Under the pieces are notes generated by a model that saw nothing but the letters and a program-made list of their open reading frames with translations, did not search any database and was not told the DNA's origin. The translations under genes and the position numbers were made by a program. Positions 35,037 to 44,082 of a stretch of 64,000 nt of DNA are shown here, piece by piece. Origin of the DNA: Nitrospira sp. (GTDB lineage: Bacteria; Nitrospirota; Nitrospiria; Nitrospirales; Nitrospiraceae). The stretch covers positions 1 through 64,000 of the forward strand of contig JAEURX010000075.1 in NCBI GenBank assembly GCA_016788885.1, read 5' to 3'. The first letter of the stretch is position 1; every line of letters starts with the position of its first letter.

Positions 35037-37373
35037 TTAGAACAGGCCCAGCGTCACGCCTCCGTAGATGGCTCGCCCATAGCCTGCGAAGAACAGCGTC
35101 TTGTTTGCATCGGGCGTGCTGTCGGCGATCACGCCGCCTGAGCCGACATACCGTTTGTCCGCGATGTTGTCGAGCTGCAGATAAAACTTTGCGAACCTGA
35201 ACCACGAGGTCGGGCTGAACTCAATCGTCTTGTGCAGATTCGCGTTCAGCAGCCAATAGGCCGGCGCGCCCACGGTATTGTTGTTGTTCAAGAAATAACT
35301 GTTCCAATAGGTGGTTTCGAACCAGCCGCCCCAGCCTGAAGGATGATCGTATTCCTGCTTGAGGTTCAGGACATCGCGGGCGACGTTCGGCACAGACTTG
35401 CCGTCCCGCAGAATCTGCGTAACCGGGCCTGTCCCGTTCACTCTGAACTGATCGGCAAAGTTGATGTACTGCGCGTCGATATGCGTGTAGGCCCCGGAGA
35501 ACCGCCAACCTGGCGCGGGCCGCCAGTCATAGCTCGCCTCGACGCCACGGTATTGGGACGAATCGGCGTTGATCGCAAACGAACCGGCCGTGGTCGAGTT
35601 GACCTGAGTAATGATCTCGTCCTTGACCAGGACCCAGAATCCGACCAGTTGCACCCCGAAGGTCTTGTGCAGCTTCGAATCCGTGCCGATTTCAAAATTG
35701 TAGTTCTTCTGCGGCTTGATCGAAAAATTCGTCCCGGCCAATCCGTCCAAACCGGTCGTTAAATTCGCGAAGCCCGGCACGGAATAGCCGGTCGAAGCCC
35801 GCACCCAATGGCGGTGCTGGTCGGTGGGTTTCCAGGACAGCGAGACTTCTGGCGCCCAATTGTAGAAGGTGCGATCCGCGCTGGGCGAAGACCCGAGCGC
35901 CCCAGCCGTGTAATTGATGGTCTGCACGCTGATTTGCGACTGCTGGAAGCCGAGACCGGCTGCCACGGTCCACGTGGGTATGAATTCCAATTCTTCCCGC
36001 ACCCGTCCGCCGATGTTACGAATGGTGCCACGGCTGTTCTGCACCAGCGTGCCGCGCGTCCCCCGAAAGTCGCCGAGATTCTCGAACGTTTGCGATTCCT
36101 GTTCCATATTGTTGGCGAAGAACCCCACATAACTCCGGAGCGGCATGTCGCCCAGACGGCCGTCATGCCGGAGATCCGCATAGCCCTTGAAGTTGGGATA
36201 GAAGGCATCGTTGATTTGCGTGAAGGTCTGGTTGATGTCCCGGACATCGTAGTCGGCTTCCAACGTGAATACCGTGCTCGCGTCGAGTTGTCGTTCATAG
36301 AGCCCGCCGATGACGGTCCGTCGATCCAGGCGCCGCTGGGCCAACCGCAGCGGGTCGTTGCCGAAGCCGGTGCCCCCGGCCTGCCGCGAGTCCGCGTTGA
36401 ATTGGGTGAGCGTCAACCGCGTCGGCACGTTCGCATTCAACGCATTCGTCACGGCCTTCACATAAAAGTTGTCCTTGTCTCCCAATTTGAACCGGAAATT
36501 CAGGTTGACCGTTTGCGTATTGTAATCGCTGTGCCGGAGATAGCCGTCTTCAGAGACCTGGCTGGCGAAGAGGGCGATGTCCACATCGCTGTATTCCCGG
36601 CCAAGGGCCACCGCATACTTTTGATAGCCATACGAACCGCCGCTCAAGAAGGTTTCAAGCCCGTTGATATCACCGCCGCGGCGCGTTTTGAAGTGAATCA
36701 TGCCGCCGAGCGCCGCGTTGTCATACAGCGACGAGGCCGCACCTCGTGTCACTTCCACGCTCTGCATGAACCAGGGGTCGTGCATGTCGAGGCGAGAAAA
36801 TCCGTCGGATTGCGTTTGGCCGATGCCGTCTTCATAAAATTTCAAATCGCGCACGACGCCGGTAGTCTTGACGCCCGAACCGCGAATCGAGACTCCGAAA
36901 TCGCGGGGGCCGTTGGCCGAACGCAGGATCACGCCCGGCAGCGACTCCATCGACTCTTTCATCGTGCGCGTCGGCTGCGAATCGGTTTCCGATCGCGGCG
37001 TCGCCGAGAACGCCAGCCCCTCCGGATGTTTTTGCACCCGTTTGCTCACGATGCTGATGTCGGCCAATTCATAGACCGGCGACTCCTCAGTCGCTCCCGA
37101 TTCGACCGGTGGAGCAGCCGCTTCGCGATACCGTTCCGGCCGCTCGTCTTTCGGCAACGACTCGTCGCGCGTGCGGCCGATGTCTTCCAGTTGCTGCAAG
37201 AGCTGCTCACGCTCGCGCACATTCTGCTGCAGCCGTTCGCGCAAGACCTGCTCCGACTCCACCGCGCCGGGCCCCGGCGTCTCGCTCTGCGCCCCCGCGT
37301 GACCGGCGAATACCCCACATATCAGCAGCATCGTTCCCACTGTCCTCAACTGCGGCCCAATCCCTGGCGTCAT
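35037..37373 (-). CDS. TonB-dependent receptor with N-terminal coiled coil
   Basis: A 778-residue receptor. After a signal peptide (about 1-29), a charged segment (residues about 38-75, VLRERLQQNVREREQLLQQL) is predicted to be a coiled coil before the TonB-box-like YELADISIVSKR. The plug has MKESMESLPGVILRSANGPRDF, and VEVTRGAASSLYDNAALGG. The barrel ends GGVTLGLF. It is a close paralogue of the receptor at 56265-58586, including the coiled coil. It is the last gene of the unit that also encodes ExbB and ExbD, 43 bp after ExbD, so the motor proteins may serve this receptor. The ATG at 37373 lies 8 nt from AAAGG; a GTG three codons upstream is possible. Confidence 0.9.
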   Translation of the reverse strand: MTPGIGPQLRTVGTMLLICGVFAGHAGAQSETPGPGAVESEQVLRERLQQNVREREQLLQQLEDIGRTRDESLPKDERPERYREAAAPPVESGATEESPVYELADISIVSKRVQKHPEGLAFSATPRSETDSQPTRTMKESMESLPGVILRSANGPRDFGVSIRGSGVKTTGVVRDLKFYEDGIGQTQSDGFSRLDMHDPWFMQSVEVTRGAASSLYDNAALGGMIHFKTRRGGDINGLETFLSGGSYGYQKYAVALGREYSDVDIALFASQVSEDGYLRHSDYNTQTVNLNFRFKLGDKDNFYVKAVTNALNANVPTRLTLTQFNADSRQAGGTGFGNDPLRLAQRRLDRRTVIGGLYERQLDASTVFTLEADYDVRDINQTFTQINDAFYPNFKGYADLRHDGRLGDMPLRSYVGFFANNMEQESQTFENLGDFRGTRGTLVQNSRGTIRNIGGRVREELEFIPTWTVAAGLGFQQSQISVQTINYTAGALGSSPSADRTFYNWAPEVSLSWKPTDQHRHWVRASTGYSVPGFANLTTGLDGLAGTNFSIKPQKNYNFEIGTDSKLHKTFGVQLVGFWVLVKDEIITQVNSTTAGSFAINADSSQYRGVEASYDWRPAPGWRFSGAYTHIDAQYINFADQFRVNGTGPVTQILRDGKSVPNVARDVLNLKQEYDHPSGWGGWFETTYWNSYFLNNNNTVGAPAYWLLNANLHKTIEFSPTSWFRFAKFYLQLDNIADKRYVGSGGVIADSTPDANKTLFFAGYGRAIYGGVTLGLF

Positions 37374-37416
37374 CTCATCCACCTTTCCCTGCGGCGGGCA
37401 ATCCCGGCGCGACTCC

Positions 37417-37791
37417 TCATGTCCGCACCACCTCCAAACTCACGTGCTGAAAGCCCATTGATCGCACGCGATCCACGATCCCGACGAATCGTTCCAATTT
37501 CGTGACCTTATCCGCGCGCACCAGCACCGGTGCTTCGCGACTCCGCTGTTGAAGCACCGCTTCCAATTCCATTTCCCCGAGCGGATGCTCATCGACAAAC
37601 AAGCCGCCCTCCGCAGTCACGGTGACGATGATCGGTCGATCATGCCGCTCGCTCGCCGAACTCGCCTTCGCAAGATTGACCGGGATCTGCCCCGTGGTGA
37701 TGAACGTCGCGGTGGTCAGCACAATCACGAGCAGCACCAGCATGATATCGACCAGCGGAATCACATTAATTTGATCGACCTCACGCTCCAT
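37417..37791 (-). CDS. exbD: ExbD/TolR-type biopolymer transport protein
   Basis: A 124-residue protein with one membrane helix (about 9-27, VIPLVDIMLVLLVIVLTTATFI) that includes the conserved Asp (LVDIMLVLL) needed for proton use, and a periplasmic domain (PIIVTVTAEGGLFVDEHPLG.. APVLVRADK). It forms the proton channel of the TonB motor with ExbB. Its start lies inside the end of the ExbB gene (11-bp overlap), so the two are coupled. A second motor set may exist elsewhere in the genome, because TonB is encoded 25 kb away. Confidence 0.93.
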   Translation of the reverse strand: MEREVDQINVIPLVDIMLVLLVIVLTTATFITTGQIPVNLAKASSASERHDRPIIVTVTAEGGLFVDEHPLGEMELEAVLQQRSREAPVLVRADKVTKLERFVGIVDRVRSMGFQHVSLEVVRT

Positions 37792-38206
37792 GGTAGGCCT
37801 TGTACTGCGCGAGCAATTCGCTGACGCGCCGGCGGAGCATGTTATTCATGACCACGCAAGGAATGGCGACCACAAGCCCTGCCGCAGTCGCCTTCAACGC
37901 GAGACTCAGGCCGATCATGATCGTCGTGACCGCCATGGCCCCGGACGTGCCCATGGTATGGAAGGTCAACATGATGCCCAACACGGTGCCGAGCAGGCCG
38001 ATATAGGGTGCGTTGGCCGCCACGGTCCCAATCACGACCAGCCGCTTGGTCAGTGCGATTTCACATTCTTCGATCGACGGATACGCATGCACATCGATCC
38101 GCCGGTAACACAACCACCGCTCGATCGCCACGGCCACCGCCCACAGGCTCAAGCCGATCAACAGTCCGATCACGCCGTACTCCACGGCTTCCTTCAGTCC
38201 ATTCAT
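37781..38206 (-). CDS. exbB: ExbB/TolQ/MotA-type proton channel protein
   Basis: A 141-residue inner-membrane protein, shorter than E. coli ExbB (244) because it lacks most of the N-terminal part. Three helices are seen: YGVIGLLIGLSLWAVAVAIERW (about 9-30), VIGTVAANAPYIGLLGTVLGIMLTF and LSLALKATAAGLVVAIPCVVM. The conserved APYIGLLGTVLGI and ALKATAAGLVVAIP are family hallmarks. The start overlaps the stop of the PepSY gene upstream (ATGA) and the end overlaps the ExbD gene, so PepSY, ExbB and ExbD are translationally linked. Confidence 0.93.
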   Translation of the reverse strand: MNGLKEAVEYGVIGLLIGLSLWAVAVAIERWLCYRRIDVHAYPSIEECEIALTKRLVVIGTVAANAPYIGLLGTVLGIMLTFHTMGTSGAMAVTTIMIGLSLALKATAAGLVVAIPCVVMNNMLRRRVSELLAQYKAYHGA

Positions 38207-39480
38207 GTACGGCCCCCCTTCACTGATGCTGTTGCGACCTCATCAACACGCGCCTCGACCGGAACGCCAGGCTCCATAGGCTGCCGCGCGCGCCTCCCCC
38301 GGCTCTTCCTCCACCATAAGTACCAGCCGGTAACGAATAACAGCGGACATACGAGGCCGGAGGCGAAGACGATCCAGCGCCCCGCCATCCCGAATACCTG
38401 GCCGGAGTGCACCGGCCACTGCCACTGGATGAAATAGTCTCCGGCGGTTCCCCCGTCAGGTGTTTGCACATGCAGGATCTCGCCGCTGTATTGATCCACC
38501 ACCACACACCGCCGGCTGAGCACCAGACTGACGTTGGGTACCTCTCGCTGGCAGATGGTATAGGCGGCCGTGGGCTTCTTGGCGGGATAGAGCCATTCCA
38601 CCCGCCCTTCCGGATAGCGACTGATGACTATGTCGAGAGCCTGGCCCAGAGTCAGAGGCGGCCGGCCTCGAGGCGATTCAGATTGAATCGTAAAGCGATC
38701 GACCGTGGGGGAGAACAGCCGCACCACGGCATGAAACGGGGCCCGCAGATTGAGATAGACTCCCGAGACAAACAGCGCGAGCAGCACGATCGAAAAATAG
38801 ACCCCGGCCGTCTTGTGCACATCGAAATTCATCCGGCGCACATGCGCGCCCCGCTTGATCGTCAACGCGGCCATCCACCCGCCGCTCTTGGGCCACCAGA
38901 GGTAGAGGCCCGTGAACAAGGAAACGGTCAGCACCATTCCGATGACGGCGACAACCGTATCCCCGAACGGCGGGTCTCCGAATCGCGGCAACAGCAACGC
39001 ATAGTGCAGTGCAAACACGAAGCCGACGAACGTGCGAGGCACGGCGCCGCCGAGGCCGGCCGGACGGACCAATCGGGACCCGATGACCTCGGCGCTATAC
39101 GGATTGACGAAGACGTGGTCAAGCTCAAAATCCATCGGTGACTTCGCGTCCGGCCCGGACGGCACCGACACGTTCCATCGATAGGCAATTCCGTCATGCC
39201 GGGGGTATTGCCCGTACACGAGTTGCGCTCCCTTCGGCATGGCGCGCCTCGCAGCCGCGGCAATCTCATCCACCGGTCGGTAGGCCGCCGCGCCACCCAC
39301 CTGCGGTGCCACCCGGATCAGGTCGGAGTTGAGCCACTCGTCGATCTCCAGATGAAACACCAGGATGCTGCCGGTCAGCCCGATCAGGACCAGGAGGGCG
39401 CCGACAGAAAACCCCAGGTACAAATGCGCGTTCAGCCACCGCTTCCGTCGCTGTGCCGTCACCGACGATGCCTGTCCCAC
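38203..39480 (-). CDS. PepSY-associated membrane protein (PiuB-like) in the ExbBD unit
   Basis: A 425-residue membrane protein: NAHLYLGFSVGALLVLIGLTGSILVFH at the N-terminus with EIDEWLN, a periplasmic region, HKTAGVYFSIVLLALFVSGVYLN, and near the end HSGQVFGMAGRWIVFASGLVCPLLFVTGWYLWWRK. PepSY_TM proteins of this type reduce or strip iron from imported siderophores. The GTG start has AAAGGA about 9 nt upstream and lies 28 bp after the receptor stop. It overlaps ExbB by 4 bp. Here the receptor, the reductase and the energising motor are encoded in one unit. Confidence 0.9.
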   Translation of the reverse strand: MGQASSVTAQRRKRWLNAHLYLGFSVGALLVLIGLTGSILVFHLEIDEWLNSDLIRVAPQVGGAAAYRPVDEIAAAARRAMPKGAQLVYGQYPRHDGIAYRWNVSVPSGPDAKSPMDFELDHVFVNPYSAEVIGSRLVRPAGLGGAVPRTFVGFVFALHYALLLPRFGDPPFGDTVVAVIGMVLTVSLFTGLYLWWPKSGGWMAALTIKRGAHVRRMNFDVHKTAGVYFSIVLLALFVSGVYLNLRAPFHAVVRLFSPTVDRFTIQSESPRGRPPLTLGQALDIVISRYPEGRVEWLYPAKKPTAAYTICQREVPNVSLVLSRRCVVVDQYSGEILHVQTPDGGTAGDYFIQWQWPVHSGQVFGMAGRWIVFASGLVCPLLFVTGWYLWWRKSRGRRARQPMEPGVPVEARVDEVATASVKGGRT

Positions 39481-39508
39481 CGGCCCTATCCTTTCCGATT
39501 GTCCAAGC

Positions 39509-41923
39509 TCAGTACTCCAACCGTAGCGACCCGAACACCGTCATCGGCGCGCCCGGATAGACGCCGTTACGAGGGGCCACGTTCGAATTCAGGTCGGCGT
39601 TTTCGTAATACTCGTGATTCAGCAGGTTACGGACCGTCACCTGCGCAATCGCCCGCGTCGGCCCCATCATCCAGCGATAGGCCGCGAAGCCGTCGAGCCG
39701 CACATAGCCGGGGAGCGTGAAGGTGTTTTGAATGTCGCCGTGCCGGGAGCCGGAGATGTACGTCCCGAAGCCCACACTCAGTCCCTTGACCGGCCCGCTC
39801 AGCTCGGTAAAGTCATACTTCATCCAGAGGCTCCCGCCGTGCAGCGGTACGCCGGGCAACCGCTTGTCCTGCAAGCCCGAATTGTCCTTGGTGACCTTCG
39901 TGTCGGTGTAGGCGTAGCTGCCGATCAGGCTGAGGCTCTCCGTCACACGGCCGGTCATGTCGAATTCGACGCCCTGGCTGCGTTGCTCACCCACCACGAT
40001 CCTCGCCAGCGGGTCGCCGCTCGCGAGATCCGGCGTCACCAGGTTGTTTCTGGTCAAGTGATAGAAGGCCAACGTGGCATTCAAGCGGTGGTCGAACAGG
40101 TCGGCCTTGAAGCCGGCTTCCTGCTGTTTGCCGGTCTGCGGAGGGAACGGCTGATTGTTGGAGGAGACGCCGTTATTGGCGCCGAAGGACGTCACGTAGT
40201 TGCCGTACGCCGCCAGCCAAGGCGTCAGGTCGTAGAGGAGACCGACGCGCGGGTTAAACCGCGAATCTTTCCTGGTGACCCCGTCCACATTGGCGCTCGC
40301 CTGATCGAAGTCCCCGGCCGTGCCTCGCGCCACTTCGGCCCAGTCATATCGACCGCCCACGAGCAGATGCAGCTTCTTCCAGAGAGTAATCTGATCCTGT
40401 AGATAGAGCCCATACCATTGCTCATGGAAGACGCTGACGTTTCGACCAGGTCGGTCGGTCGTCGCGCGGGCGGCAGTGAACAGGCTTGGCGCGATGCCGT
40501 AGGTCGGATTGAAGATGTCGATCGCGAGAGCCGGATTGCCGGAAGTGAAATTGCCATAGATGCCGTAGTCGGTGGCGGCCCTGGTATAGTCCATCCCGAT
40601 CAACAACGTATGTTGCGTACCCGCCACCGCAAATTTTCCGGTCAGGTCGAGATTCGTGGCATAGGTCCGCACGTAGCTCGTCTGGCCGAAAATGTTCCGA
40701 TCCAGCGTCCGCCCATCGGCTCGTAGCGCATTCCCGAACGCAGGCGCCGGATTCGCCCAAATACTTTCCGCATCGATAAAGCTGGCAAGAAAGCGATTCG
40801 TCAGCTTCCACGACTCATTGAAGCGATGGTCGAGATTGAAACCGATGTGCGTTTTGTTCGTGAACGACACCGGCGTATTCGGATCGCCGTACGACCGACT
40901 GATCGGTACGGGGGCCGGACGATTCCCGATGACCGGAATGCCGCTGTCGGCACGGAAGTCCTGCTTCAAGATCTCCACATCCACAGTCAGCGTGGTCTTG
41001 TCCGTCGGCCGCCAGGTCACGCTGGGATTGAAGACCTTGCGATCGATGAAGTTGAACTCTCGGAACGACCCGCTGTTCTGATAGCCCCCCGAAAAGCGGA
41101 CCGACAGCGACCTGCTGTCGGTGATGGCCCCGCCGACGTCCCACAGGGTGCGGTAGAAATTGTAGGAACCGAATTGTTGTTCCAAGGCGCCGTGAGGGGC
41201 GTCCAACGGCCGCTTCGTGTTGACATTGATCATGCCGCCCGGCTCGATGCGTCCGTAGAGAATGGAGGCCGGTCCCTTCAGCACCTCAATGCTTTCGATA
41301 TTGGCCGTGTCCATTTCAAACGGGAATCCTGACGGGGACGTGGCGAGCAGGCCATTGCGATAGGTTTTCCCGAGATCCGGAAAACCGCGAATGATGAACC
41401 GGTTGCCGGACCCGATGGATTGATTCGGGCGGACACCGCTGATGTTCTCCAACGCATCCTTCATGCGCGGCGTCTTTTGATCTTCGATCACTTGCCGCGG
41501 TACCACCTGAATGCTGGCCGGTGTCTCATGAATCGGCGTATCGCTCTTCGTCGCTGTAGTGCTGTTCAACACGGTGTAGGACTCCCGCGTCGATGCCACC
41601 ACCACCGGACGCACCTCCACCACCGGTACATCTTCCTGCCGCGCGGTGTTCTCCGATCCGGCGCCAATCATGGGCGGGACCGAGACAAGTGGCCCCGTCG
41701 AAGACGTTGCTGCCTGTGGCGCCTCTTGCGGCTCCGCAACAGGCTCTGCATGCGTCGCTATGGCAGACGCGTCTTGTGTTGCCTGCGGCGCCACATGCGG
41801 CCCGATACAACCCGTACACGCAATCATGGCAAACACGACCCAGACCGCCTCCTTGCGCAGAGTCATTCTTTGAGTTGATGAAGAGGGGATCTGAGATTCA
41901 CACACGAACGACAGCGCTTCCAT
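39509..41923 (-). CDS. TonB-dependent siderophore receptor with lipobox-like CIGPHV start
   Basis: An 804-residue siderophore receptor (FhuE/FoxA-like): TonB-box-like VPVVEVRPVVVAS, plug ETPASIQVVPRQVIEDQK, GPASILYGRIEPGGMINVNTKRP, barrel ending in RLEY. It is the paralogue of 22517-24904. The shared leader ends in Cys followed by IGPHV, then a Pro/Ala/Thr-rich linker of about 65 residues. The start at 41923 has AAAGGA 10 nt upstream; a Met at 41866 gives a shorter, more normal lipoprotein leader. The RAPP small gene lies 93-150 bp upstream. It heads the receptor-PepSY-ExbB-ExbD-receptor string. Confidence 0.9.
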   Translation of the reverse strand: MEALSFVCESQIPSSSTQRMTLRKEAVWVVFAMIACTGCIGPHVAPQATQDASAIATHAEPVAEPQEAPQAATSSTGPLVSVPPMIGAGSENTARQEDVPVVEVRPVVVASTRESYTVLNSTTATKSDTPIHETPASIQVVPRQVIEDQKTPRMKDALENISGVRPNQSIGSGNRFIIRGFPDLGKTYRNGLLATSPSGFPFEMDTANIESIEVLKGPASILYGRIEPGGMINVNTKRPLDAPHGALEQQFGSYNFYRTLWDVGGAITDSRSLSVRFSGGYQNSGSFREFNFIDRKVFNPSVTWRPTDKTTLTVDVEILKQDFRADSGIPVIGNRPAPVPISRSYGDPNTPVSFTNKTHIGFNLDHRFNESWKLTNRFLASFIDAESIWANPAPAFGNALRADGRTLDRNIFGQTSYVRTYATNLDLTGKFAVAGTQHTLLIGMDYTRAATDYGIYGNFTSGNPALAIDIFNPTYGIAPSLFTAARATTDRPGRNVSVFHEQWYGLYLQDQITLWKKLHLLVGGRYDWAEVARGTAGDFDQASANVDGVTRKDSRFNPRVGLLYDLTPWLAAYGNYVTSFGANNGVSSNNQPFPPQTGKQQEAGFKADLFDHRLNATLAFYHLTRNNLVTPDLASGDPLARIVVGEQRSQGVEFDMTGRVTESLSLIGSYAYTDTKVTKDNSGLQDKRLPGVPLHGGSLWMKYDFTELSGPVKGLSVGFGTYISGSRHGDIQNTFTLPGYVRLDGFAAYRWMMGPTRAIAQVTVRNLLNHEYYENADLNSNVAPRNGVYPGAPMTVFGSLRLEY

Positions 41924-42016
41924 AACACAGGGTCCTTTCCCTCGTAGTCGATACGTAGCCTGGGCAGAGTCACCCGGCAGGCGATTCGATGACAGGCTGA
42001 TGTGCTGCAGAGGAGA

Positions 42017-42478
42017 CTACGTCGTGATCAACGAGGGAGGTGCGCGAAGCCCGAGAATCGTTGGATCGAGAACGGCAAAAGACTGAGACCGACCGGCATC
42101 GAGCGTAGGCGGCGTGAGCACAACGCGTGTGCGAAACGCCCATTGCCACACAATGGCCATGAGGGCATCACCGGGCGATGAGTCCCCTGATACGATGGCC
42201 TGGCGAGGCTCGTCAGCGACAGCCCCAGACACGAAAGGCGGATTGAGGGCGACACGGCTGGAGGCCTGAGCGGAGAGGTCTGTCTGTGCCTCACGCCATG
42301 CTTGTCGGGAGTCCCGTTCAGCAACGGTCGCCTCCACCCACCGTTGCGCCAGAAAACAATGCAGACAACTGAGCGCTCCGGTCGGCGTGACCGACAACCA
42401 GCCTAAGGCCATTCCGGTCACGAGGAGGAGACCCGCCAAAAGGCGCTGTCTCCGATGAAATCTGTCGCATTCCGACAT
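42017..42478 (-). CDS. RAPP-ended small protein, CLHCF class, before a receptor gene
   Basis: The longest of the set (up to 153 residues) and the only one of its sequence class. A hydrophobic segment (LLAGLLLVTGMALGWLSV) is followed by CLHCF (CxxC), an acidic/Gln-rich middle part without His clusters, a stretch with MAIVWQWAF and RTRVVLTPP, and LRAPP five codons before the stop (42035-42046). The tail SLITT resembles the SLIER tail of 49455. The start is uncertain: no good ribosome site lies before 42478, and later in-frame starts are possible. A less perfect repeat box lies just upstream. Confidence 0.75.
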   Translation of the reverse strand: MSECDRFHRRQRLLAGLLLVTGMALGWLSVTPTGALSCLHCFLAQRWVEATVAERDSRQAWREAQTDLSAQASSRVALNPPFVSGAVADEPRQAIVSGDSSPGDALMAIVWQWAFRTRVVLTPPTLDAGRSQSFAVLDPTILGLRAPPSLITT

Positions 42479-42498
42479 GGGCGTTATGTAACAGACTG

Positions 42499-42528
42499 GC
42501 CCGCGTGCTGCTACTGACGCCTGCTACC
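42499..42528 (-). promoter_or_regulatory. Repeat box (degenerate copy) before the CLHCF-class small gene
   Basis: Minus strand from 42528: GGTAGCAGGC, GTCAGTAGCA, then a poor third unit. It keeps the first AGCA and the spacing, but no convincing -35/-10 pair follows at the expected distance. It is the weakest of the eight copies. Confidence 0.4.
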
Positions 42529-42813
42529 GCATGCAACAGACCACACAGATTATTGTGGAGGAACGCTCGCGAATCATTCGGAGCGCCGGGCATTCTACCG
42601 GGCGTACGCGCTCGACGATCACAACCTAGCCATGACGCAGCGTACACTCGTGGGGGGAGAACGTGTGACTTTCAGCCAACGATAGCTCCGGATTCCCGCT
42701 GCAATCCAGGAAGGCCATAGATCGTCATTCAGTGGAATGTGTCGTTCGGCCCCAGTCACCGCAAACTGTCATACTGAAAGCACGCAAGCCCAGAACAGGA
42801 ACACGAAGAAACG
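42529..42813 (-). other. Intergenic stretch downstream of a PepSY gene; nothing recognised
   Basis: Between the PepSY stop (42814) and the box of the next unit I see no gene-like ORF, RNA gene or strong hairpin. A terminator for the upstream unit is not evident. Confidence 0.4.
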
Positions 42814-44070
42814 CTAAAGGTAAGAATCGGCGCACTCGGGCCGGTGTCCCGGATCGGCATTTGCGTCACGATGCCGTTGATTTCTTCTTGTTGGGGACTT
42901 AGGCCGCTTCCGCCACCACATCAGTACGCCGGTCGCATAGATCACCGGGCAGGCCAGGCCGCTGATAAACACCGCAAGACGGCCCGGCAGCCCGAACGCC
43001 TGTCCCGAGTGCAGCGGCCATTGCCACGCGAGAAACGTTTCACCGGCCGTGCGTCTCGTATCCGGTGCGCGGACGTCAAGAATCGCACCGCTGTATTGGT
43101 CAATGGCGATCCAGCGCTCGGACCAGAACGCGCTCAGGCCCGGCACACGGCGGTAGCTGACGAGGTAGACGCCGATCGGTGTGGATGGGGGAAAGACCCC
43201 GTAGAGGTCTTCACCCGGATACCGGCTCGTGGCAATCTCATATGCGTGGACCGGTCCGATCGGCGATCGGCCGGCATCAGCACCGGAAACGAGCCGCCCT
43301 GGGGTATCTCGAGTGGCCGGCGAGAACCATTGCGTGACCCGCACGAATGGCTTGTTGAGGTTCATGGACACGCCTGACAGCAGCACGGCGCCTAGCACCA
43401 GGCAGGTATACAGCGAGAAAGTCTTGTGCGCGTCAAACAGGAACCGCACCCGATTCGTCGGAAGCCGGATCGCGAAGGCCTGCCGCCACTGGCTGGTCAA
43501 CGGCCACCAGAGAATGAGCCCCGTGACGATCGAGATAAGCAACAGCAATGCACCAATTGCCACGATGGCCTGACCGATCTCGCCGGACAACAATGTAAAG
43601 TGGAACTGAAAGATGGCGTCGATCAGATAGGGTGGTATCACTCGGTGTGTGCGAAAATTTCGCACGTTGGTCACGATGGCTCGATAAGGATCGACAAACA
43701 CACGGAGTTGGGTTTCATCCGGCTGTTCGAATGAAATGGAAAAGACCCCTTCGGGACTGTGCGGCCCCATGATCGCCAGAATTCGACTGTTCGCCTCGAC
43801 GACGCGCTCGGCCGCCGCGACGATCTCCACCATCGGCCGGTGGACGACTCTGCCCTCGGACGGAACCGCCACCGTCAACAGATCGGGATTGAGCCAGGCA
43901 TCGAGCTCATTCATAAACACCAACGCACTGCCGGTCAGACCGACAGCGACCAACAACGCCCCAACCGAGAGGCCGAGATAGAGGTGCAGCCGTAGCCATA
44001 CGTTGCGCCAAGCACGCGGCGAACAGCCTTGTTTAGTCCCGCCTCTTCCTACTGTCTTCAACGAGGACAT
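42814..44070 (-). CDS. PepSY-associated membrane protein (PiuB-like)
   Basis: A 418-residue inner-membrane protein. RLHLYLGLSVGALLVAVGLTGSALVF with NELDAWLNPDLL forms the start; a periplasmic PepSY region follows; HKTFSLYTCLVLGAVLLSGVSMN is the middle helix. The end is HSGQAFGLPGRLAVFISGLACPVIYATGVLMWWRKR. It is most similar to the protein at 29838-31079. A GAGGA ribosome site precedes the ATG, 12 bp after the receptor stop. Receptor and reductase probably import and release a siderophore-bound metal together. Confidence 0.92.
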   Translation of the reverse strand: MSSLKTVGRGGTKQGCSPRAWRNVWLRLHLYLGLSVGALLVAVGLTGSALVFMNELDAWLNPDLLTVAVPSEGRVVHRPMVEIVAAAERVVEANSRILAIMGPHSPEGVFSISFEQPDETQLRVFVDPYRAIVTNVRNFRTHRVIPPYLIDAIFQFHFTLLSGEIGQAIVAIGALLLLISIVTGLILWWPLTSQWRQAFAIRLPTNRVRFLFDAHKTFSLYTCLVLGAVLLSGVSMNLNKPFVRVTQWFSPATRDTPGRLVSGADAGRSPIGPVHAYEIATSRYPGEDLYGVFPPSTPIGVYLVSYRRVPGLSAFWSERWIAIDQYSGAILDVRAPDTRRTAGETFLAWQWPLHSGQAFGLPGRLAVFISGLACPVIYATGVLMWWRKRPKSPTRRNQRHRDANADPGHRPECADSYL

Positions 44071-44082
44071 TTCGAGTCCTCG

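Noticed and set aside
35808-37505. A 565-codon open frame on the plus strand opposite the coiled-coil receptor gene
   Set aside because: It is the antisense shadow of a clear TBDR gene in GC-rich DNA; the product has no recognisable domain and is unusually rich in Arg and His.
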